From positions 1 through 36,409 of the IMG/VR virus record IMGVR_UViG_3300017783_000079: 36,409 bases of DNA. One strand, given 5' to 3'. This DNA is from a virus. Positions 25,401 to 32,696 of the stretch are shown piece after piece (position 1 is the stretch's first letter; each line of letters opens with the position of its first letter). The notes beneath the pieces were generated by a model. It was not told where the DNA came from and made no database searches. It saw nothing but the letters and a program-made list of their open reading frames with translations. A program made the position numbers and the translations under genes.

Positions 25401-28400
25401 CACATCACCCACCCCATCCAACCAAAAAGTTCCTACTCCAGGATCTGTATTTGGTTTAGATTATAATTTTTATACTGGTCGAGTTGATAAAGTATATCTA
25501 ACGCCAAGTAATCAAAAGTATGGTTATATAACTGGTGAATTAAGAGTTGTGCAAGGTGGAGATTCTATTGAACCAGCATTATCTGAAGATGATTCAGCAG
25601 GACTATTACTTGCTACAATTAATCTCCCACCATATTTAAAAAATGTTGGGGATGCTAAAATTACTTTAGAAAAAACAAGAAATTATACAATGAGAGATAT
25701 TGGAAAGTTGGAAGATAGACTTTCTAATGTAGAAAAATATACTTCATTGACCTTACTTGAAGTCAATACAAATAATTTAAATATTCTTGATGAAGAAGGT
25801 AGAAATAGATTTAAAAATGGTTTTGTTGTAGATGGTTTCAATTCAACAGATGTTGCTGATATATCAAATCCAGACTTTTCTGCATCCCTTGACTTAACAA
25901 AAAATATTGTAAGACCATATCCTGCTGTAAATAATACTGGATTTTATTTTGACGATTCAAACAGTTCTGCAAAATTAAATAGAACTTATGTAACTATTCC
26001 ATTTGAAGAAACTCCATTAATTTCGCAAGTTTATTCTAGTAGAGTTGAAAATCTTTTCCCATATGAAGTCTTTTCTTGGGTTGGTAATATGGATCTTTTC
26101 CCCAAAAAAGATATTTGGTATGATACACAAAGAGAAATTGTAGAGGGACAAAGTATTAATTTAGTTGACTCATATACCGCCCTATTTGATTTAGCTGTGC
26201 CAGGTGGTCAAATTTGGGGTGACTGGAACCTGGGGGGAGGCGGCGCTGTCAGAGGCGGTGGAGGTACTACTATTACAGATATCATGCCAGGTACTCAATA
26301 CGATGTGGGTAGTTTAAATTTTGATATTGAATCTGGTGATACAATTCAAGATGTAACTGATATCAAATACTCTAGATCTAGAATTATTAGTATTAATGCA
26401 ACATTATTAAAACCAAACACAAGATTTTACTTTTATATTGATGATACTGAATCAGCTGATATAATTTATCCTAATGTATTATCAAATCTTACTGATCAAT
26501 CTGGACAATTTATACTCGATGAAAAAGTTGATTTAATTCCAGTTTATAATGATGATATTATTAGATCTGCGGTGGTTAATAATTTATCAGCAACTGTTGT
26601 TGATCCTAATTTGTTTAGAGATAGTTCTGATATTAACTCTAGTGATTTTAATTCTGATGGATATCAAACCCAATCATCTATTCTTGCTATAGATGATATA
26701 AGATCTCAAGATAATTCTGACATCAATCCAACAATTTTAGGTACCACCTTTATGATTATTGGAAGAAATTCAGGTGCTTTTGCTAGATCTGAAAGACAAC
26801 AACCTTTGTATTCCGATAGATTTGGTAATTTAAATGCATTCGTTTTAATTCCACCAACTACGTTTGAGACTGGAGATTTAACTTTCTCAGTATCAGATAT
26901 TCCAGGAAATTTACAAGTTAAGGGTATTACTGGTTCATATGCAATAGGTCAGTATTATTCGCAAGGTACAGAACTTAATGTAACTGCAAATATCACAACT
27001 CTCGAAGCTCCTGAACTAACTGCTACTGCTATCACAAGAGAAAGAAGGAGATTTATTCCAGATCCACCACCACCACCAGCTGGACACGACCCTATCGCAC
27101 AATCTTTCTTTATTGGTGAAGAAGGTGTGTTTATTACTTCTATTGATCTTTTCTTCTTGACAAAAGACGATACACAACCAGTTACAATCGACATTAGAAC
27201 TATGGAAAATGGTACTCCAACTAGTTTTATATTGCCAGGTTCTATTGTCACTATTCAATCGAAAGATGTAAAAACGTCTACAGATGCTTCCGAAAGCACT
27301 ACATTTGTTTTTGACAATCCACTTTTCTTATCAAGTAATAATTCATATTCATTTATTACAAGAACAACCAATAAAAACTATAATATGTGGGTATCTAGAT
27401 TAGGTGAAACTGATGTTACTACTGGTCTGTTTATTGATAAACAACCTTATGTTGGTGTGTTATATAAATCATCTAACCAAAGTATTTGGACACCTGATCA
27501 ATATGAAGATGTTAAATTTATAATGAATAGAGCACAATTTAATACAAATACTACATACACTGCTGCATTACCAAATACACCAGTTATAGATCAAAAATTA
27601 AATAAAAATCCATTAAAATTTATTGATGACTCATCTATTGTTACAGTGTTCCAACCAAACCATGGTATGCATGGTGATGAGAATAAAGTAAAAATTTCTG
27701 GAGTCAATTCAGACTTACCAAACGCTTCACTAGGTTCAGCAATTTCGGGAAACAATACAACAATTCCAATTGTAGATGTTCTTGGGACTGTGGGATATGA
27801 TGCATCTAATGATGGTTGGGACACTATAAATAACCAACCTATTTCTACTACAAATCCTGGATTTGCTAAAATTGGTGATGAAATTATTACATATACTGGA
27901 ATTGCTGCCTCACAATTGACCGGATGTTTGAGAGGTAAACTAGGTACGCAAGCTGTAACTCATTCGGCCGGAACTTCTGTACAACCATATCAAGTAAATG
28001 GTATAGTATCTTCTCAATTAAATACTACTCATACAATTAGTAATGTTATTAGTTTGGACGAATATCAAATTATTGTATCAAATAGGGCAAACAAAACAAA
28101 ACAATCTGGCGGTAGTTCTGTAACCGCTACAAGAAATATTCAATATGAAACAATAACACCTAATTTCAATATAATGTCACCAACGGCAACCACAACTGAT
28201 CTTTCAATAACATCAATTAGTGGAACAAGTATTGGAAACTCTTCGCAAAAATCATTTGATCTTAGACCTTTACAAAGTATTAATAATAAAGTAGAAAATT
28301 TATTAGATGAACCAAAATTAATTCTATCTGAGCCAAATAGGAGTACCTACCAAGAAAGTTCATCAGGAACATTAACTACATATGTAAATATGTCAACTAC

Positions 28401-28872
28401 TTCCGATAGGGTAAGTCCAGTGTTAGATATTGCAGGTTCTTCTATTATTACTATTACAAATAGAATTAATAAAGAAGTTGATGCAGATGGTGATCTTGAT
28501 ATAAATTCTGAACTTACCCCATTCGGTGGAAAACATTCTTCTTATATTACTAAAAAAGTTGTTTTAGAAACTTCTGCAAGCTCTGCAAAAGTTCTTTTTG
28601 ATGGTATTAGGACAGAACATAATGATATTAAAATTTTTGTTAAAATTAAAGGGGATTCTACTCCTGGAGAATTTGATGATATGAACTATATTGAAATACC
28701 TTCATTATCATATCCAGTATCCAAAAACAGAAAAGATTTTAAAGCTTTTGATTATGAAATAAAATCTTTGAGAGAGTTCCAGGAATTTAGTATAAAACTT
28801 GTTATGATTGGTAATGATCAAAGTGATGTACCATTTATTAGAAACTTTAGGGCCCTTGCTCTTGCATTGTAA
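22423..28872 (+). CDS. DUF4815-type large baseplate/fibre-attachment protein (2149 aa)
   Basis: A 2149-aa virion protein in the place of T4 genes 9/10. The N-terminus (ISPYFDDFDSSKNYQRVLF, then RELNTLQSIL, residues about 7-45) matches the DUF4815 family of phage tail proteins. Residues about 1095-1140 (LEDRLSNVEKYTSLTLLE, then RFKNGFVVDGF) are another family hallmark. Residues 1271-1282 form a Gly-rich loop and 1547-1553 a run of Pro, probably linkers. From about 1556 (DPIAQSFF...GVFITSIDLFF) runs a conserved beta domain to about 1700. Residues about 1771-1860 hold an EIITYTG..LTGCLRGKLGT cassette, and 484-530 and about 820-880 hold GxTSGA-like cassettes. I infer that it joins the wedge to fibres or acts as a host-contact protein; neither gp9 nor gp10 sequence is evident. 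Confidence 0.82.
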   Translation: MQETNLRISPYFDDFDSSKNYQRVLFKPGYSVQTRELNTLQSILQNQVEKFGQHIFKDGSLVIPGNVNYDMSARAVLIQPLINGITVESYLETLKGKILTGAFSGVKAEVTGTLSALMSEKDTTTLYVAYNYGGIEENNEQLKEFKNNEILLDDQGAPVAVTTVQNSTSYIGSTVNINSGVYFIRGFFVEVLPQKIILEQYNTKPTYKVGLQITENVVSSEEDTTLYDNSLGSTNFASPGADRLKFNLELVKQNLLITENSNFIELMRFEDGVITQQADAYQSAYSQLEKNLARRTYSNHGSFTTQPYNIKIREALNDGVNGGLYFPNEISYDGRTVVDEIPQGASISNVGANEYTDGITQYILGKDYYAIELSEGKAYVEGFEVLNERKQYTLVRKPRKTQSINNQGTVLQIGSYVKIAKNSSNLPEISGTVKLGDTLILEDADGTSIGAAKAVGLVNSERLYINSLSLFEDLTLSAVGGIDQGDFITGNTSGATGFVDSIVTNTKLVRLIQITGNFISGESISSSNAGLAAGVDITGVKKYLVENVRKFEKTGSGGFSCTVELDSLPITGSSFIVTSGNKLTGINTAFKFELSEKSKIQIGGQTAKEVDSITSDGTEITLSGSVINGTYYSVRKQICKLYSSETGFTSKISLNPVKSVGENFPYVNNSLIVETKTVGAGGQFEIQTATNTVIDTSSITVATASTSVSFDASLTSSNSAIISNTGLSAGASVTAYYSVRFPNPTVRKKTKQSYKFLSVKLSKSNANDNYGTRFTDKEISLKYADVIKVHAIHQALNASDDKEKLFDSVILNDSSQISEGDILTLGTVRARVISKVSANKVYIKYLSTSRFQTGQNLAISINVIATNKIDGIFIKQSNYGKYEDITDDFKFVRNDTNDFYRISKLVRKSSAAEPAQKIVVVFDYFKHENLENDFYSVESYGDLEYSDIPLSYKYASMADIIDFRYYTESSSVGATSGSIDSPFTETVSAFNIYTSPTPSNQKVPTPGSVFGLDYNFYTGRVDKVYLTPSNQKYGYITGELRVVQGGDSIEPALSEDDSAGLLLATINLPPYLKNVGDAKITLEKTRNYTMRDIGKLEDRLSNVEKYTSLTLLEVNTNNLNILDEEGRNRFKNGFVVDGFNSTDVADISNPDFSASLDLTKNIVRPYPAVNNTGFYFDDSNSSAKLNRTYVTIPFEETPLISQVYSSRVENLFPYEVFSWVGNMDLFPKKDIWYDTQREIVEGQSINLVDSYTALFDLAVPGGQIWGDWNLGGGGAVRGGGGTTITDIMPGTQYDVGSLNFDIESGDTIQDVTDIKYSRSRIISINATLLKPNTRFYFYIDDTESADIIYPNVLSNLTDQSGQFILDEKVDLIPVYNDDIIRSAVVNNLSATVVDPNLFRDSSDINSSDFNSDGYQTQSSILAIDDIRSQDNSDINPTILGTTFMIIGRNSGAFARSERQQPLYSDRFGNLNAFVLIPPTTFETGDLTFSVSDIPGNLQVKGITGSYAIGQYYSQGTELNVTANITTLEAPELTATAITRERRRFIPDPPPPPAGHDPIAQSFFIGEEGVFITSIDLFFLTKDDTQPVTIDIRTMENGTPTSFILPGSIVTIQSKDVKTSTDASESTTFVFDNPLFLSSNNSYSFITRTTNKNYNMWVSRLGETDVTTGLFIDKQPYVGVLYKSSNQSIWTPDQYEDVKFIMNRAQFNTNTTYTAALPNTPVIDQKLNKNPLKFIDDSSIVTVFQPNHGMHGDENKVKISGVNSDLPNASLGSAISGNNTTIPIVDVLGTVGYDASNDGWDTINNQPISTTNPGFAKIGDEIITYTGIAASQLTGCLRGKLGTQAVTHSAGTSVQPYQVNGIVSSQLNTTHTISNVISLDEYQIIVSNRANKTKQSGGSSVTATRNIQYETITPNFNIMSPTATTTDLSITSISGTSIGNSSQKSFDLRPLQSINNKVENLLDEPKLILSEPNRSTYQESSSGTLTTYVNMSTTSDRVSPVLDIAGSSIITITNRINKEVDADGDLDINSELTPFGGKHSSYITKKVVLETSASSAKVLFDGIRTEHNDIKIFVKIKGDSTPGEFDDMNYIEIPSLSYPVSKNRKDFKAFDYEIKSLREFQEFSIKLVMIGNDQSDVPFIRNFRALALAL

Positions 28873-28873
28873 T

Positions 28874-29095
28874 ATGAAAGAAATTAAAGTTGAAGGTCAC
28901 CCAGACCTAATTAGAGATTTATCAAGTAAAGCAATCGTCAATAAAAATATTGACGAATACAATACATATATTTCTATTAGTAAAAAAAGAGAGATGGAAA
29001 AAAATAAAATTAATAACATTGAATCAGATCTCTCTTCATTAAAAGATGAAATTGGTGAAATAAAAAATTTGTTAAAAAATTTAATTTCTAGTTAG
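28874..29095 (+). CDS. Small coiled-coil protein (73 aa)
   Basis: A 73-aa protein with an N-terminal motif (KVEGHPDLIRDLSSKAIVN) found in small conserved phage proteins and a C-terminal coiled coil. The heptad-like Ile/Leu spacing runs through residues about 42-72 (INNIESDLSSLKDEIGEIKN). The start at 28874 was chosen because it follows the DUF4815 stop by one base. The longer in-frame reading from 28808 lies inside that gene and has no family look. It is probably a virion accessory or assembly protein, by context only. Confidence 0.7.
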   Translation: MKEIKVEGHPDLIRDLSSKAIVNKNIDEYNTYISISKKREMEKNKINNIESDLSSLKDEIGEIKNLLKNLISS

Positions 29096-29098
29096 TAT

Positions 29099-29106
29099 TA
29101 TAAATA
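29099..29106 (+). promoter_or_regulatory. T4-type late promoter, exact TATAAATA (first of two)
   Basis: An exact match to the T4 late promoter -10-like element, placed four bases after the stop of the coiled-coil gene (TAG 29093-29095) and 48 bases before the next ATG. A second exact copy lies 28 bases downstream. Confidence 0.65.
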
Positions 29107-29126
29107 CTAGGGAAATCACCAGTTAA

Positions 29127-29134
29127 TATAAATA
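29127..29134 (+). promoter_or_regulatory. T4-type late promoter, exact TATAAATA (second of two)
   Basis: A second exact TATAAATA, ending 20 bases before the ATG at 29155. The transcript would have only a very short leader if it starts about 5-7 bases past the box. Two copies so close could raise expression of the accessory and fibre genes that follow. Confidence 0.6.
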
Positions 29135-29154
29135 AAAATAAGTGGTAAACTCCT

Positions 29155-29478
29155 ATGGCGGCAGTACACAACCTCTATATTGATCAAGGAGCAGATTTCT
29201 CTGTTAGTATTGGAATCTTTGACGATTTCAATTCTCCTTGGGATTTGAATGGCTACTCATGTCAAGCAAAAATTAAAAAATCATATTATAGTTCTTCCTC
29301 TCACCCATTTGTTACCTCGGTGGATGTGACTGGTAGTGTTACGTTATCTTTAACATCCAACACTACTACATCCATAGAACAAGGAAGATACTTATATGAT
29401 GTGGTACTTACATCAGCAGCTGGTACTAAAACTAGAGTCATAGAAGGTTTGGTGACTATAAATCCGGGAGTAACATAA
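29155..29478 (+). CDS. Ig-like small virion protein (107 aa)
   Basis: A 107-aa all-beta protein. The opening (MAAVHNLYIDQGADFSVSI) followed by WDLNGYSCQAKIKKSYY and ending in RVIEGLVTINPGVT fits the small phage structural proteins with the pattern 'DQGxxF...LxGYxxxxxIR...GxxxINPxVT'. This beta-sandwich type is also used at the N-terminus of baseplate upper proteins. It lies behind two exact late promoters and its stop directly abuts the next ATG, so the two are likely co-translated. I infer a role as a fibre- or baseplate-associated adaptor; no specific T4 equivalent is visible, though the place corresponds to genes 10-12. Confidence 0.75.
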   Translation: MAAVHNLYIDQGADFSVSIGIFDDFNSPWDLNGYSCQAKIKKSYYSSSSHPFVTSVDVTGSVTLSLTSNTTTSIEQGRYLYDVVLTSAAGTKTRVIEGLVTINPGVT

Positions 29479-29724
29479 ATGAATGCCAAAGTTACTATAT
29501 CAAAAGGATCTCAAGCAAACCCTGGAAAAGTTACTGTAGCTAACATACCTCAAGTTATTACAGTGAGTGCTGGTTCTACCTCAACACTGTCAAATTTAAC
29601 TGATGTAAATTTAAATAATGCTACCGATGGTGCGGTATTACAGTATGACGCAACAAACGGCACTTGGATTGCTGAAAATGTTCTTGAGAAATCGGGCCTT
29701 CAAATTAATTGCGGCAACTTCTAA
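29479..29724 (+). CDS. Small fibre-associated protein with LTDVN motif (81 aa)
   Basis: An 81-aa protein: a beta-type N-terminus (MNAKVTISKGSQANPGKVTV) and a C-terminal half built on LSNLTDVNLNNATDGAVLQY-D-ATNGTW. This 'LxDVxxxxxxxGxVLxYDxxxxxW' motif occurs widely in phage tail fibres and collar-type proteins. It begins right after the stop of the Ig-like gene and ends 23 bases before the fibre-like gene. A small companion to the fibre is the likeliest role, by motif and position. Confidence 0.7.
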   Translation: MNAKVTISKGSQANPGKVTVANIPQVITVSAGSTSTLSNLTDVNLNNATDGAVLQYDATNGTWIAENVLEKSGLQINCGNF

Positions 29725-29747
29725 TCAATCCTCATAGGCAATAAAAA

Positions 29748-32468
29748 ATGGCAACAATCTTAAAGATTAAAAGGTCTAGCACCAACCCAACAGCTACACC
29801 TGGCGCACTAGGTCAAGGTGAATTAGCTTATGGCGAAGGTTCTAGTACATATACCGACGCACAGGGTGCATCCATAAGTTCATTTGGAAAATTATTTGTT
29901 GGTAAGGGTACCGAAACTAATGGCGTAGCTGCTAATATAGATATCATTGGAGGTAAATATTTTACCGATCTCTTGGATCATGGTCATGGAACACTTGCTA
30001 CAAACTCTGCGGTAATTGTTGACTCTGCTAAAAAAGTTGATGAATGGAATGTAGATAATATTACTTTAAATGGAAATACTATTACTACAACAAATTCAAA
30101 TGGTAACTTAAATGTTGATACTAATGGTACTGGTGATGTAGTTATCAGTGGATCTACTACGATTGGAGATAATTTATTTAAAATTACTGATGGATCAACT
30201 GATAGATTTATAATTGATTCATTCTCTGGTGCTGTTGATATTTCATCTCCAACTCTTAGTGCAGCAGATACCCTAGTTAATGTTTCATCTACATGGAACA
30301 ATGCTGGCGCAACATTTTATGGTATTGATTTAGATGTTACCAATACTGCTTCCGCATCAACATCTAGACTACTTAATCTCTCTGTTGGTGGTGCTGATAA
30401 GTTTAACGTTGACCTAGGTGGTAACGTTTACTTAACCGGAAATATTTCAGTTGAAAATGAAGTTGACTTCAATATTCAAGACAATACAGCTGATTCATTT
30501 ACAATAAAAGAAGGTTCTAATAAGTATGTTGATATTGATACTACTGATGATGCAGAACTTCTAACTCTTGGTAATAATCTTGCGACGGTTAATATTGCAG
30601 TTGAGGATGATGTATCAAGTGCGTTTGCAATTAAAGAAGGTACAAATGAGTACATTGCAGTTGATACAACTAATGGTTCTGAGTTAATTACATTTGGTAC
30701 TGGTAATGTAGATATTGACAACGACCTCAATATTGATGGTGGTGATATTACAACCAACCAAACATCATTCAATCTTCTTAATAGTACAGCAACTACAGTT
30801 AATGCATTTGGTGCTGCAACTACTATAGAAATTGGTGCTGCTACTGGGACCACTAACGTTAATAACAATCTAGATGTTGATGGTGATGTAAATATTGATG
30901 GAGGAGACCTCACAGTTTCCACAACTACATTCAATCTCGCAAATGCAACCGCTACAACTCTTAACATTGGTGGTGATGCAACTACTATAGAAATTGGTGC
31001 TGCTACTGGAACTACCAGTATCAATAATAACGTAGATATTGATGGTAATCTTAATGTTGATGGCGGAGTTGTTACAACCAACCAAACATCATTCAATCTT
31101 CTTAATAGTACAGCAACTGCCATAAATGCATTTGGTGCTGCAACTACTATAGAAATTGGTGCATCAACTGGAACTACTAACATTAATAACAACTTAGATG
31201 TTGATGGAGATGTTTCTATTGATGGTGGTGACTTAGATGGTACTACTGCTTCGTTTAATCTTCTTGCGACTCCAACGACTGTAAACTTTGCTGGTTCTGG
31301 CACTGACATTCAAATTGGTGCTGCTACTGGAACTACTAACGTTAATAATAATTTAGATGTTGATGGTGATGTAAATATTGATGGTGGTGACCTTACAGTT
31401 TCCACGACAACATTTAATCTTGTAAATACAACTGCTACAACGTTAAATATTGGTGGTGCATCAACTACCGTAGAGATAGGTGCTGCTACCGGTACTACCA
31501 GTGTAAACAATAACTTAGATGTTGATGGAGACGTTAATGTTGATGGTGGTGATATTACAACCAACCAAACTACGTTTGATATTATTAACACAAATGCAAC
31601 TACAGTTAATGCATTCGGTGCAGCAACTGCACTAAACATTGGTAACTCTTCTACTGAAGTTGACTTTGGGGATCTAAGAATTATTGGATCGACAATCTAT
31701 AGTGATAATGCCAGTGCTCAAACTATAACAATTGACCCCTTCCCAGCAGGTGGTGATGCTGGTGGTAACGTTGTTGTTCGTGGTAACCTGCAAGTTGCTG
31801 GTACTACCACAACCGTTAATTCCACCCAGATGACCATCAATGATCCTGTCTTTACTTTAGGAGATAGTATCAGTGAAAAAACTGTTACAACTGCAGCAAA
31901 TAGTGGTCAATCAGATATTGTTCTTGATGATGTTGATGGATTAAACGTTGGTGACGTTGTATCTGGAAATTCTGGTGTTCCTAGTGGCGCAACGATTCAG
32001 TCTATTGATACTGGCAATACCACAGTTACCCTAAGTGCAAATCTAACGTCTGGTATTGCGGCAAGTACAAATACCGCATTAGTAACTCTAACATTTACTC
32101 AGGGTGCTGATGATAATAAGGATCGTGGTATTGAATTCAAGTACTTCAATGGTGGACTCAAGCAAGGTTTCTTCGGTTACGACGAGTCTGGGATTTCTGA
32201 AGATGTAGTAAATTACTACTTCACTTATATTCCTGACGCAACCAATACTTCACAGGTATTTGGTGGTACCGTTGGTAAAGCATACTTTGATACTGTAAAA
32301 CTTGAAATGGGTACTAATAAAGGTATTCCATTTTTCGATCAATATAAGAGACTAACTAGAACAGATGCAGCAGGTACCTCTGATGCTACTACTTCTTTTC
32401 AAATTCTAACTGTAAATTCTTCTGGTATTCCTTTGTGGACATCCACAATTGACGGTGGTACCTATTGA
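29748..32468 (+). CDS. Repetitive fibre-like structural protein (906 aa)
   Basis: A 906-aa protein in the place of T4 genes 11/12/wac. The N-terminus (ILKIKRSSTNPTATPGALGQ, then GELAYGEG, residues about 4-30) is the attachment-type start common in cyanophage fibres. Residues about 318-636 consist of six tandem 53-54-aa units built on NNNLDVDGDVNIDGG...TFNL...TTIEIGAATGTT. Residues about 711-781 hold an inserted GLNVGDVVSGNSGVPSGATI cassette. The C-terminus (DDNKDRGIEFKYFNGGLK, then GFFGYDES and FTYIPDATNTS) is a conserved cyanophage structural-protein end. It probably forms an elongated trimeric fibre or whisker. Whether it binds the host is unknown: it ends in the conserved DATNTS-type module and I see no separate adhesin tip or chaperone domain. 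Confidence 0.82.
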   Translation: MATILKIKRSSTNPTATPGALGQGELAYGEGSSTYTDAQGASISSFGKLFVGKGTETNGVAANIDIIGGKYFTDLLDHGHGTLATNSAVIVDSAKKVDEWNVDNITLNGNTITTTNSNGNLNVDTNGTGDVVISGSTTIGDNLFKITDGSTDRFIIDSFSGAVDISSPTLSAADTLVNVSSTWNNAGATFYGIDLDVTNTASASTSRLLNLSVGGADKFNVDLGGNVYLTGNISVENEVDFNIQDNTADSFTIKEGSNKYVDIDTTDDAELLTLGNNLATVNIAVEDDVSSAFAIKEGTNEYIAVDTTNGSELITFGTGNVDIDNDLNIDGGDITTNQTSFNLLNSTATTVNAFGAATTIEIGAATGTTNVNNNLDVDGDVNIDGGDLTVSTTTFNLANATATTLNIGGDATTIEIGAATGTTSINNNVDIDGNLNVDGGVVTTNQTSFNLLNSTATAINAFGAATTIEIGASTGTTNINNNLDVDGDVSIDGGDLDGTTASFNLLATPTTVNFAGSGTDIQIGAATGTTNVNNNLDVDGDVNIDGGDLTVSTTTFNLVNTTATTLNIGGASTTVEIGAATGTTSVNNNLDVDGDVNVDGGDITTNQTTFDIINTNATTVNAFGAATALNIGNSSTEVDFGDLRIIGSTIYSDNASAQTITIDPFPAGGDAGGNVVVRGNLQVAGTTTTVNSTQMTINDPVFTLGDSISEKTVTTAANSGQSDIVLDDVDGLNVGDVVSGNSGVPSGATIQSIDTGNTTVTLSANLTSGIAASTNTALVTLTFTQGADDNKDRGIEFKYFNGGLKQGFFGYDESGISEDVVNYYFTYIPDATNTSQVFGGTVGKAYFDTVKLEMGTNKGIPFFDQYKRLTRTDAAGTSDATTSFQILTVNSSGIPLWTSTIDGGTY
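30699..31655 (+). repeat. Six tandem 162-base repeats in the fibre-like gene
   Basis: Units start at about 30699, 30861, 31023, 31185 (159 bases), 31344 and 31506. By their middle segments they fall into three types in the order A-B-A-C-B-A: A has NQTSFNLLN...AFGAAT, B has TVSTTTFNL...LNIGG, and C has GTTASFNLLATP. The two first A units share an identical stretch of more than 40 bases (around 30750 and 31074), pointing to recent duplication. The long antisense open frames here (30476-31309 and 31310-31639) are a by-product of the repeat composition. Confidence 0.85.
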
Positions 32469-32474
32469 TAAATA
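32467..32474 (+). promoter_or_regulatory. Late-promoter-like box GATAAATA before the coiled-coil/neck genes
   Basis: GATAAATA overlaps the TGA stop (32466-32468) of the fibre-like gene and matches seven of eight bases of the T4 late consensus. The next ATG is 19 bases past the box and has a good ribosome site, GAGG at 32484-32487. It would drive the 67-aa gene and the neck genes 13-16. Confidence 0.55.
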
Positions 32475-32492
32475 GTTAAAAATGAGGTAATT

Positions 32493-32696
32493 ATGAACCC
32501 TGATGAAGTGAATAATTTGATGCAAATCATGAACAATAAAATCAATCAAATGAATCAACAAAATATGATTCTCGAATCTCGTGTCATGACTTTAACATCA
32601 ACAATAGAAAAAATGAAACAAAATGAAAACAGTGTCGGTGAAAATTTTGATGAAACACCATCAGTAAAACAAAATAATGGCAAAACCAAACAGTAG
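32493..32696 (+). CDS. Small coiled-coil protein before gene 13 (67 aa)
   Basis: A 67-aa Asn/Gln/Met-rich protein with heptad-like hydrophobic spacing over residues about 5-43 (VNNLMQIMNNKINQMNQQNM, then ILESRVMTLTSTIEKM), suggesting a coiled coil, followed by a polar tail. A clear GAGG ribosome site sits six bases before the ATG. Its 3' end overlaps the start of gene 13 by 20 bases in another frame, so the two are likely coupled. I recognise no family. In T4 the neighbouring gene is wac (fibritin), a coiled-coil whisker, but this protein is far too short to be equated with it. Confidence 0.65.
   Translation: MNPDEVNNLMQIMNNKINQMNQQNMILESRVMTLTSTIEKMKQNENSVGENFDETPSVKQNNGKTKQ

Noticed and set aside
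26955-27258. Two antisense frames with runs of Gly or Trp opposite the DUF4815 gene
   Set aside because: The homopolymer runs are the reverse reading of the penta-Pro codons. There are no independent gene signals.
28808-28873. Upstream extension of the 73-aa coiled-coil gene
   Set aside because: The extension overlaps the end of the DUF4815 gene. An ATG at 28874 directly after that stop gives a family-like N-terminus.
30476-31639. Long antisense open frames (277 and 109 codons) opposite the fibre-like gene
   Set aside because: They mirror the tandem Thr/Asn/Gly-rich repeats on the + strand, give repetitive Val/Pro/Ser sequence and have no promoter or ribosome site. They are compositional shadows.
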